A stretch of 11,438 nt of DNA from Nitrospirota bacterium (GCA_021790695.1 JAJYGJ010000002.1:1-11438); one strand, 5' to 3'. Positions 1 through 5,655 are shown, counted from the stretch's first letter. The notes: generated from the letters alone by a model not told the origin. Made by a program: numbers and translations.

Positions 1-879
1 AAGGCGATGGAATTCGGGTTCAAGACGGTGGCCTGCGCCTCCACGGGCAACCTGGCCCACTCGGTATCGGCGCTGGGCGCGCGCTCGGGCCTTGAGCGGT
101 TCGTCTTCATACCGGCATCGCTCGAGCAAAGCAAGATCGCGGCCTCGATCGTCTATTCGCCGCACCTTATCGCCGTGGACGACAATTACGACGACGTAAA
201 CCGGCTTCGCAGCGAGATAGCAAACAGGCACAAGTGAGCCTTTATCAATATAAACATAAGGCCTTACTACGCCGAGGGCTCAAAGACCCTGGGGCTGGAA
301 ATACTGGAGCAGATGGGCTGGAGGGCCCCGGACAACGTGGTGGTCCCCTGCGCGAGCGGCTCCCTGCTTACGAAGGTCTGGAAGAGCTTCAAGGAGGCCG
401 CGACGATTGGGCTCATCGACGACGTCCGCACGAAGGTCTTCGCGGCCCAGGCCGCCGGGTGTTCGCCGATTGTGACGGCCATAAGGAAGGGGACGGAGAT
501 CATCCTCCCGGTGAAACCCGACACGCTGGCCAAATCTCTTGCCATCGGCAACCCCGCGGACGGCTATTATGCCTGGCGGGTGGCGCGGGAGACCGGCGGA
601 GGCGGCGAGGACGCATCCGACCTGGAGATGATAGAGGCGATAAAATTGCTTGCCGCCACGGAGGGTGTCTTCGCGGAAACGGCCGGCGGTGTCACCCTTG
701 CCGCCGCCAAAAAACTTGTCGAGTCCGGCAGGATAGAAAGGGACGCGAGCACGGTGGTTTGCATAACCGGCAACGGCCTGAAGACCCAGGAGGCCCTGGC
801 GGGGCATACTGCCGCCGTGCACCGCATAAAACCGAACATGGCGGCTTTCGAGGACCTACTTAAAGGAATAGGGAGGTGA
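1..879 (+). CDS. thrC: Threonine synthase, 5' end beyond window, interrupted by an in-frame TGA
   Basis: PLP-dependent fold-type II enzyme that converts O-phosphohomoserine to threonine, the last step of the pathway. The reading frame is already open at base 1, so the N-terminal part with the PLP lysine lies outside the window. Visible family blocks are ACASTGNLA near the left edge, RPYYAEGSKTLG, VVVPCASGSLLTK and the C-terminal CITGNGLKT. The frame contains one TGA at 235-237, between ANRHK and AFININIRPYY. Both sides are in the same frame and together read as one continuous threonine synthase, so this is a single substitution and not a frameshift. From memory, relatives carry Trp here (WGF/AFVNIN), so TGG to TGA is the simplest change. 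TGA clearly acts as a stop in neighbouring genes. The copy is therefore a fresh pseudogene, a base error or a readthrough case. Its stop lies in the ribosome binding site of the next gene, so the two are probably co-transcribed. Confidence 0.9.
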
Positions 880-884
880 TGTAA

Positions 885-1172
885 ATGTCCGTTAGGGTAA
901 GGATACCCACCCCGCTTCAAAGGATCGCAGGCGGAAAAGAAGAGGTCGAAACCGCGCCCGGCAGGATCATCGACATAGTGGGCGAACTGGACAGGCGGTT
1001 TCCGGGGATCGCCGAAAGGATATCCGAGGGGGGAAAGATAAGGAGGTTCGTCAACGTGTACGTCAACGAAGAGGACATACGCTTTCGGGAAGGCGAAAAC
1101 ACGGTCGCGAAAGACGGGGATGAAGTCTCCATAGTGCCGGCCATCGCGGGAGGGGGGGCAATGACGGAATGA
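885..1172 (+). CDS. MoaD/ThiS-family sulfur carrier protein
   Basis: A 95-residue beta-grasp, ubiquitin-like protein of the MoaD/ThiS type. These carry sulfur as a thiocarboxylate on a C-terminal Gly-Gly. The fold signature is the central FVNVYVNEEDIRF strand-turn-strand (about residues 55-67) followed by DGDEVSIVPAIAGGG (77-91). Unlike typical members it does not end in GlyGly: AMTE follows the glycine run, so a peptidase would have to trim the tail before activation. Such trimming by a JAMM metalloprotease is described for the Wolinella homocysteine system (carrier HcyS, protease HcyD). Neither a protease nor an E1-like activating gene is in this window. GGGAGGTGAT lies just upstream of the ATG. 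The stop overlaps the next start as ATGA. Given the neighbours, a role in homocysteine/methionine sulfur transfer is more likely than molybdopterin or thiamine synthesis. That role is inferred. Confidence 0.85.
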   Translation: MSVRVRIPTPLQRIAGGKEEVETAPGRIIDIVGELDRRFPGIAERISEGGKIRRFVNVYVNEEDIRFREGENTVAKDGDEVSIVPAIAGGGAMTE

Positions 1173-1405
1173 GAAAACGGGTAAGACTCACGTTTCCCCA
1201 GCACCTTATAAAGGAGCCGGTCATCTTCAGGATGGCAACGCAGTTCAACGTCATGCCAAACATAAGGCGCGCCAGGGTGACCGAGACCGTGGGCGAGATG
1301 GTCCTTGAGATGGAAGGCGGCGAGGAAGACCTGGCAAGGGGCATCGATTATCTGAAGGCGCAAGGCGTACAGGTGGAGCTTGTCGAGGGCGACATAGTAG
1401 AATAG
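1169..1405 (+). CDS. NIL-domain protein
   Basis: A 78-residue protein that is essentially one NIL domain, the small ACT-like fold found at the end of the methionine ABC transporter ATPase MetN and beside sulfur-assimilation genes in anaerobes. It has the expected order: a first strand (KRVRLTFP), a helix after LIKEPVIFRM, NVMPNIRRARV, then GEMVLEMEGGEEDLARGIDYL and a terminal V-x-V-E-L-V strand. Its ATG overlaps the stop of the sulfur carrier gene (ATGA), so the two are translationally coupled and probably act together. No ferredoxin domain is fused here, unlike some homologues. A role in sulfur insertion into homocysteine is an inference from context. Biochemistry for stand-alone NIL proteins is scant. 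Confidence 0.85.
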   Translation: MRKRVRLTFPQHLIKEPVIFRMATQFNVMPNIRRARVTETVGEMVLEMEGGEEDLARGIDYLKAQGVQVELVEGDIVE

Positions 1406-1443
1406 AACGCCGGGGTGGAGTGGATGCCCCTGTACAAATGGGA

Positions 1444-1507
1444 AGCCCCTGAAGGATTTCGGGCCGTTTCAAAGGCGAAAAGCCCGGCAGGCGGGGGCTG
1501 GTATTTT
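1444..1507 (+). promoter_or_regulatory. Nested RNA hairpin with short T tract: terminator or attenuator candidate
   Basis: The 155-base gap between the NIL gene and the kinase gene can fold into three nested stems. AGCCCCTG (1444-1451) pairs with CGGGGGCT (1492-1499), including one G-U pair. CGGGC (1460-1464) pairs with GCCCG (1482-1486). TTTC (1467-1470) pairs with GAAA (1477-1480). TATTTT follows at 1502-1507. Upstream, CGGGG (1411-1415) could compete for CCCC (1427-1430). I match it to no known riboswitch class. Folding was done by eye. Confidence 0.4.
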
Positions 1508-1560
1508 CGGGGAAGTTGAAGCGATATGGACGTCACGGGAAGAATAGAGGAGCGGATATC

Positions 1561-2838
1561 TTGAAATATGTAATCCTCCTGGGCGACGGCATGGCGGACC
1601 GCCCGGTGGAGGCGCTTGCCGGCAGGACCCCGCTTGCGGCCGCGTTTACGCCCAACATGGACAGGCTGGCAAAAGAAGGCGCCTGCGGCGCGGCCATGAC
1701 CCTTCCGGAGGGCCTGCCCTCCGGCTCCGATGTGGCTAACCTGGGCATCCTGGGTTACGACCCCGTCAGATATTACACCGGCCGCGCGCCGCTCGAGGCG
1801 GCCAGCATGGGAATAACGCTTGGCAGCGCGGATGTGGCCTTCCGGTGCAACCTGGTGACGCTGAAATTCAACCGGGAAAAGACCAGGGCATGTATGGAGG
1901 ACCACAGCGCGGGGCAGCTTTCAACGGAGGAGGGGCGCATCCTCATAGAGGATTTAAACCGCGCGCTTGGCTCGGAGAAGGTGAGGTTCTATCCGGGGGT
2001 AAGCTACCGGCACCTGATGCTGCTTAAAGGCGGCAACCCGGGCGGCCCCCCCGGCACCCCGGCAGCGCGCCCGAACGGCGGCCCCGGGCTGGAGTGCACC
2101 CCTCCGCACGATATCCTTGGCCGTGAGATAAGCGAGTACCTGCCGCATGGCGCGGGCGACGATGCCATAAGGGACTTGATGCGCGCCAGCGTGGACGTGC
2201 TTGAACGGCATCCCATAAACAGGCGGCGCGCGGCTGAGGGCAAGAGGCCCGCCAACAGCATCTGGCTGTGGGGGCAGGGCGGAAAGCCGGAGTTACCCCC
2301 TTTTGCCGGGCTCTACGGGTGTTCGGGCGCGATGGTCTCCGCGGTGGACCTTGCAAAGGGGCTTGCGGTATCGGCCGGGATGAAGGTGATAGATGTCCCG
2401 GGCGCGACCGGCTACCTCGATACCAACTACGCGGGCAAGGCCGAATACGCAATGAGGGCCCTGCGCGAGGGCGCGGACCTTGTATATATCCACGTGGAGG
2501 CCCCGGACGAGGCCTCTCACGAGGGCAGCCTCGAACACAAGATAAAGGCGATCGAGGATTTTGACGCCCTTCTCGTGGGCGCCGTCATGAAGGGGATGAA
2601 GGAGTTCGGACGCTTCAGGGCGCTTCTCATGCCGGACCACGCAACACCGCTTCTGCTGAGGACCCATTCCAGGGACCCCGTGCCCTTCGTGATATACGAC
2701 AGCGGTTTTCCCCCCGCCGGCGGGTCTGACGCCGCGCGCGGCGCGGCGGACCATTATGACGAGTCCATCCTGATGCTGGACGGGATAATGAGACTTCCGG
2801 CGCACAAAATAATGGGGCGTTTTCTGGAGCGTGTTTAA
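1561..2838 (+). CDS. Probable homoserine kinase of the aPGAM-like (alkaline phosphatase superfamily) type
   Basis: A 425-residue protein often annotated as 2,3-bisphosphoglycerate-independent (archaeal-type, ApgM) phosphoglycerate mutase. Family blocks are present: ILLGDGMADRP (residues 5-15), the active-site segment GSDVANLGILGYDP (55-68, with the presumed phospho-accepting Ser56), YYTGRAPLEA (71-80), CTPPHDILG (179-187), HVEAPDEASHEG (311-322) and MPDHATPLLLRTHSRDPVPF (357-376). A subgroup of this family is known as a proposed homoserine kinase in genomes lacking ThrB. Genetic data in Desulfovibrio support this, as I recall. Placement between thrC and lysC fits that role. I chose TTG 1561 because GAGGAG ends 8 bases before it and because the ORF then begins at MKYVILLGDG. 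A TTG at 1516 would add 15 unconserved residues. A Pro/Gly-rich stretch at about 157-176 looks like an insertion. A true mutase activity cannot be excluded. Confidence 0.82.
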   Translation: MKYVILLGDGMADRPVEALAGRTPLAAAFTPNMDRLAKEGACGAAMTLPEGLPSGSDVANLGILGYDPVRYYTGRAPLEAASMGITLGSADVAFRCNLVTLKFNREKTRACMEDHSAGQLSTEEGRILIEDLNRALGSEKVRFYPGVSYRHLMLLKGGNPGGPPGTPAARPNGGPGLECTPPHDILGREISEYLPHGAGDDAIRDLMRASVDVLERHPINRRRAAEGKRPANSIWLWGQGGKPELPPFAGLYGCSGAMVSAVDLAKGLAVSAGMKVIDVPGATGYLDTNYAGKAEYAMRALREGADLVYIHVEAPDEASHEGSLEHKIKAIEDFDALLVGAVMKGMKEFGRFRALLMPDHATPLLLRTHSRDPVPFVIYDSGFPPAGGSDAARGAADHYDESILMLDGIMRLPAHKIMGRFLERV

Positions 2839-2912
2839 TGAAACGGACGCCAGAACGCCTTTGCAATGAATGATTTCGAGATCGATCCCGGAGAGGAGAG
2901 GCTAGGATAAAA

Positions 2913-4139
2913 ATGCTTTTGGTGCAGAAGTATGGAGGCACTTCGGTTGGGAGCCTTGAGCGGATAAGGGCTGTGGCCCGCAGGGTTTCCGAGGCGGCGC
3001 GCTCGGGGGCCAAGGTGGCCGTGGTGGTCTCGGCGATGTCCGGCGAGACGGACAGGCTCCTCAGGCTGGCCATGGAAATCTCCGAGCGGCCCGACGAGAG
3101 AGAGATGGACCTCCTTCTTTCCTCGGGCGAGCGCGTGAGCGCCGCGCTCACCGCCCTTGCCTTGCGGCAGATGGGTGTCACGGCGAGATCGTTTACGGGC
3201 CGGCAGTGCGGCATAATCACGGACGGGGCGCACACGAGGGCCAGGATAGAGACGATTTCCGCCGGGCGGCTGATGCGGGCGCTTGATCGGGGAGAGGTGG
3301 CCGTTATCGCCGGCTTTCAGGGGATTTCATCATCCGGGGACGGGGACGTGACCACCCTGGGAAGGGGCGGGTCCGACCTGACTGCGGTTGCCCTGGCCGC
3401 CGCCCTGAAGGCCGACCTTTGCGAGATCTACACGGACGTGGAGGGCGTCTATACGGCGGACCCCGGTATTGTGCCCGAGGCAAGGAAACTGGACCGGATT
3501 TCCTACGAGGAGATGCTGGAGTTGGCGAGCCTCGGGGCGAAGGTGCTTCAGACGCGCTCCGTGGAGTTCGCGAAGAAATACGGAGTGCCCCTGGTCGTCA
3601 GGTCAAGCTTCAACGATATGCCGGGGACGTACATCACAAAGGAGGATGAGGAGATGGAAAAGGTCCTGGTCTCGGGAGTCACGTGTGATAAAAACCAGTC
3701 CAAGCTGACCCTGCTCGGGGCGCCGGACAAGCCCGGCATAGCCAGCAGGCTCTTTTCTGAGATCGCCGGGGCCGGCCTCGTGGTGGACATGATCGTCCAG
3801 AACATATCCGCCGACGGCAAATCGGCGGATATCTCATTCACGGTACCCCGGACCGACAGCCGCAGGGCGGTGGAGATAACCGGCCGTCTGGCGCGCGACC
3901 TGGGCGCCAGGGGCGTTGACGTCAAGGAGGAGATATCCAAGGTCTCCATAGTCGGGGTCGGCATGAGGACCCACTCCGGCGTGGCCTCAAAGATGTTCGA
4001 CGCGCTGGCCAGCCATAACATAAACATATTGATGATAAGCACCTCGGAGATAAAGGTCTCCTGCGTCATAGACTCCAAGTACGCCGAGCTTGCCGTGAGG
4101 GTGCTGCACGAGGCCTTCGGGCTGGAAAAGGCCGCATAG
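2913..4139 (+). CDS. lysC: Aspartate kinase (monofunctional, with two ACT domains)
   Basis: Phosphorylates L-aspartate to aspartyl-4-phosphate, the committed step to lysine, threonine and methionine. The 408-residue length matches the Bacillus/Corynebacterium-type monofunctional enzyme. The N-terminal amino-acid kinase domain carries QKYGGTSVGS (5-14), SSGERVSAAL (70-79), TLGRGGSDLTA (148-158) and YTDVEGVYTADP (173-184). The C-terminal half has two ACT domains, about 264-335 (LTLLGAPDKPGIASRLFSEI) and 343-405 (VSIVGVGMRTHSGVASKMF), the usual sites of feedback binding by lysine and/or threonine. GGAGAGGAG precedes the ATG. It is the last gene of the amino-acid block, 74 bases after the kinase gene, and may share its transcript. 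No homoserine or aspartate-semialdehyde dehydrogenase is in view. Confidence 0.95.
   Translation: MLLVQKYGGTSVGSLERIRAVARRVSEAARSGAKVAVVVSAMSGETDRLLRLAMEISERPDEREMDLLLSSGERVSAALTALALRQMGVTARSFTGRQCGIITDGAHTRARIETISAGRLMRALDRGEVAVIAGFQGISSSGDGDVTTLGRGGSDLTAVALAAALKADLCEIYTDVEGVYTADPGIVPEARKLDRISYEEMLELASLGAKVLQTRSVEFAKKYGVPLVVRSSFNDMPGTYITKEDEEMEKVLVSGVTCDKNQSKLTLLGAPDKPGIASRLFSEIAGAGLVVDMIVQNISADGKSADISFTVPRTDSRRAVEITGRLARDLGARGVDVKEEISKVSIVGVGMRTHSGVASKMFDALASHNINILMISTSEIKVSCVIDSKYAELAVRVLHEAFGLEKAA
3654..4139 (+). CDS. Likely in-frame internal gene for the aspartate kinase beta (regulatory) subunit
   Basis: Within lysC, AAAGGAGG (3638-3645) lies 8 bases before an in-frame ATG at 3654, which is textbook initiation spacing. 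Starting there gives 161 residues beginning MEKVLVSGVTCDKNQSK and comprising only the two ACT domains. In Bacillus subtilis aspartokinase II and in Corynebacterium glutamicum LysC, an internal start at the same junction makes a separate beta subunit, and the holoenzyme is alpha2-beta2. The Corynebacterium beta chain starts very similarly (MEEAVLTGVATDK, recalled from memory). The ribosome binding site and position are seen directly; actual use of the start is inferred from those relatives. Gly/Glu-rich codons could produce GGAGG by chance, which limits confidence. Confidence 0.55.
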   Translation: MEKVLVSGVTCDKNQSKLTLLGAPDKPGIASRLFSEIAGAGLVVDMIVQNISADGKSADISFTVPRTDSRRAVEITGRLARDLGARGVDVKEEISKVSIVGVGMRTHSGVASKMFDALASHNINILMISTSEIKVSCVIDSKYAELAVRVLHEAFGLEKAA

Positions 4140-4309
4140 AGGACGGCGCGATTTCCTCGCTCTTTCGCTTGCCGCTTTGGCTTTTGAAACCTCTCCGACA
4201 GCCTTGAGGGCAGCGCCGGTTTCATAGTTTTTCCTTTTCCTTCGATTCCGCTCTCCAGCAGCCGATCCCCGTCTTTTTGTCTCCGGTTATTTTGCATTCC
4301 TGAAATTTT

Positions 4310-4325
4310 TTTGCATAAATGCAAA
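4310..4325. promoter_or_regulatory. Palindromic operator/upstream activator candidate
   Basis: TTTGCAT-AA-ATGCAAA is a perfect inverted repeat with 7-base arms and a 2-base centre. Another TTTGCAT lies at 4291-4297 and an AAAAGCATTT at about 4333-4342. The palindrome is about 57 bases upstream of the -24-like element, a usual range for an enhancer-type activator site of a sigma-54 promoter. The binding protein is unknown. AT-richness raises the chance of coincidence. Confidence 0.35.
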
Positions 4326-4366
4326 TTTTTAAAAAAGCATTTCTTTTATTTTCAATGAGTTTGGGC

Positions 4367-4382
4367 TGGCATATTATATGCG
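4367..4382 (+). promoter_or_regulatory. Sigma-54-like (-24/-12) promoter candidate, overlapping a possible sigma-70 -10
   Basis: TGGCATATTATATGCG fits the sigma-54 pattern TGGCAC-N5-TTGC with GG and GC at the required 10-base separation. It has a full TGGCA at -24 and TGC at -12. An alternative sigma-70 reading uses TATTAT (4372-4377) as -10 and TTTTCA (4349-4354) as -35 with a 17-base spacer. Either would place the start of transcription near 4385-4392, just ahead of the first gene of the cytochrome operon. Confidence 0.4.
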
Positions 4383-4418
4383 TTCTCAGGGTAACAGCAT
4401 AGAAAGGGGGTGCAAGAG

Positions 4419-4811
4419 ATGAAAAGGAAGGTTGCAAACAAGGCGGTTCTTCTCGGAGTCGGGGCGGGGATTGCGATGTTCGCGGTTTACGGGCTCCTGC
4501 CTGGTTCAGTCTTTGGGGGGCTCGCGGGCTTAACCTTTGCCACCTGGCTGTTCGGTCATCCGTTGGGCTCGGGCATCCTGGCCAGGGTAATCCTGGCTGT
4601 GTCCACGCTGCTGGGCATAATGGGTTCCGGGATCATATTCGTGGCGGCGGGAAGCCTCACCGGCTGGTTTATCGGGACGGTGATCGATTTCATAGCCGCG
4701 CCGGAACCCGCAAAAGCCGGCGGGAAAATAAAAGTCAAGGAAGGCGCGATGCCGGACAGGTATATTATCCCTCCCGGCGTGGCAAGGGCTGACAAGGAAA
4801 CTAGAGGTTGA
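4419..4811 (+). CDS. Small hydrophobic membrane protein A (paralogue of membrane protein B)
   Basis: A 130-residue protein of unknown function. I chose ATG 4419 because AAAGGGGG ends 8 bases upstream. A GTG at 4410 would place the ribosome binding site inside the gene. After a basic start (MKRKVANK) there are two or three Gly-rich hydrophobic segments: about 9-28, 52-74 and 75-92, with GLLPGSVFGGLAGL at 25-38. The C-terminal ~38 residues are polar and should be soluble. It clearly resembles the protein at 5286-5624: both have VxxGxG...GLLPG...GG...GL, then LAR plus a long hydrophobic stretch ending G-W. First gene after the promoter-like element, so a membrane accessory or anchor role in the downstream NrfD/cytochrome complex is plausible. 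No known family recognised. Confidence 0.75.
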   Translation: MKRKVANKAVLLGVGAGIAMFAVYGLLPGSVFGGLAGLTFATWLFGHPLGSGILARVILAVSTLLGIMGSGIIFVAAGSLTGWFIGTVIDFIAAPEPAKAGGKIKVKEGAMPDRYIIPPGVARADKETRG

Positions 4812-4894
4812 AGCATGCCTTTAACGGGCTCTGGAGAATATCTCCGATGGATGCAAGAGCTGGCGGGGAAAATAAAAAGTTGAAGGAGACCCCA

Positions 4895-5251
4895 ATGAAA
4901 TTCATCGTAAGCAGGACGACCGTGTCCCTGACGGAAAACAGGAAGCCTTGCGATGAGGCGGTTGAAGAGGAACTGACCCCCCTCGATTACAGGACGGTCA
5001 GGAGCATCGATGAGGCGAAAAAGAAGATCTGGTTCAAGGACTGGTACGAGGGGGGCGTGAACCACAGGACTGAGGGCGGGATGATCGTGTGCGACAAACG
5101 GACCGGAGAAAAGCACTGGGTCGTGGACATCGATTCGCTCGACGAACTGCTGGCCTTCCAGAACAAGTACGGCGAGATAGAGATAGCATACAGCGCGCCC
5201 TTCAGGGAGACGGGCAGGGAGATAAGGATACTGGGCCCGCGGAAGAAGTGA
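4895..5251 (+). CDS. Unrecognised 118-residue soluble protein between the two membrane paralogues
   Basis: No function assigned. I chose ATG 4895 (MKFIVSRTTV) since AAGGAG (4883-4888) is 6 bases upstream. The longer frame opening at TTG 4808 lacks a ribosome binding site. The chain is charged and cytoplasmic in character, with no signal peptide and no membrane segment. Visible words are KPCDEAVEEELTPLDYRTV (22-40), a Trp-rich WFKDWYEGGVNHRTEGG (about 50-66), CDKRTGEKHWVVDIDSLDEL and IEIAYSAP. The two Cys (23 and about 70) form no metal motif. The layout faintly recalls short hypothetical proteins of Firmicutes and phages with an NHR...W-x-V-x-I-x-S/T-L-E/D-E-L pattern, but this is memory only. 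It lies in the same direction between the two related membrane proteins and is followed closely by the second, so all three are probably one unit. Confidence 0.75.
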   Translation: MKFIVSRTTVSLTENRKPCDEAVEEELTPLDYRTVRSIDEAKKKIWFKDWYEGGVNHRTEGGMIVCDKRTGEKHWVVDIDSLDELLAFQNKYGEIEIAYSAPFRETGREIRILGPRKK

Positions 5252-5285
5252 ATGGGAAAAAGGTTTCAAAGGCCAAGGAGGAGGT

Positions 5286-5624
5286 ATGAAAATGGAAACT
5301 CGCGAGACGAAAAAGGTGGCGCTTTATATCGGGACTGGAGTGGGACTGGTGCTGTTTGCGCTCGTTGGGCTCTTGCCCGGGGCGCTGATCGGCGGGATAA
5401 CGGGGCTCAAGATAGCCGGGATGCTGCTTGGTATCACGCACCAGGGGACCTTGCTTGCGCGCCTGATTGCGGCGGCGGGGATGGTGATAGGCGTCCTCGT
5501 GGCGGCCGTGGTCTTCATCTTCGGCATGGGGGCCATAGGCTGGGCGGGAGGAAGCGTCATGGAATCCCTTATTGCGAAGCGGGAAATAGCGAAAGAGCTT
5601 CTGAAGAGAGAAGGGGCGGCCTAG
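5286..5624 (+). CDS. Small hydrophobic membrane protein B (paralogue of membrane protein A)
   Basis: A 112-residue membrane protein of unknown function. The start is 5286 or the in-frame ATG at 5292; AAGGAGGAGGT ends at 5285, giving better spacing for 5292 with its GGAGGT core. Hydrophobic segments cover about residues 11-30 and 58-83. In between lies GLLPGALIGGITGL (28-41), the same signature as in protein A. The C-terminus is a short charged helix (IAKREIAKELLKREGAA). It lacks the polar ~38-residue tail of A. The Gly zippers suggest helix packing or oligomerisation. It sits just upstream of the NrfD gene, so it may be a small membrane subunit comparable in position, but not in sequence that I can recognise, to HmcD/NhcD of sulfate reducers. 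Confidence 0.75.
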   Translation: MKMETRETKKVALYIGTGVGLVLFALVGLLPGALIGGITGLKIAGMLLGITHQGTLLARLIAAAGMVIGVLVAAVVFIFGMGAIGWAGGSVMESLIAKREIAKELLKREGAA

Positions 5625-5655
5625 ATGGTTTCGGTTTCCGGAACTTCGGGAAAAA

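Larger units (their letters stand above)
4140..4409. other. Intergenic control region between lysC and the cytochrome operon
   Basis: 270 bases without a convincing gene. The first 150 are pyrimidine-rich on the plus strand, with no clear intrinsic terminator for lysC. From about 4285 to 4380 the sequence becomes strikingly AT-rich against a GC-rich background. That stretch contains three TTGCAT or GCATTT-like words, a perfect palindrome and a promoter-like element, described separately. Minus-strand open frames across this stretch have no protein-like character. Confidence 0.6.

Noticed and set aside
235..237. Alternative genetic code with TGA as Trp or Gly.
   Set aside because: TGA ends several intact genes here (thrC, the sulfur carrier, the cytochrome, the 58-residue gene), and Trp is encoded by TGG throughout the neighbouring proteins.
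1406..1515. Known riboswitch (SAM, lysine, cobalamin, THF) in the kinase leader.
   Set aside because: None of the conserved core sequences of those classes that I know could be found. Only generic nested stems are visible.
2730..2748. Long GC palindrome (GCCGCGCGCGGC) in the kinase gene.
   Set aside because: Explained by Ala/Arg codons in a GC-rich gene. Not placed at any boundary.
3548..4324. 258-residue open frame on the minus strand over lysC.
   Set aside because: It is a shadow of the GC-rich lysC codons. It is Ser/Thr/Pro-rich with no domain, and the opposite strand encodes an unmistakable aspartate kinase.
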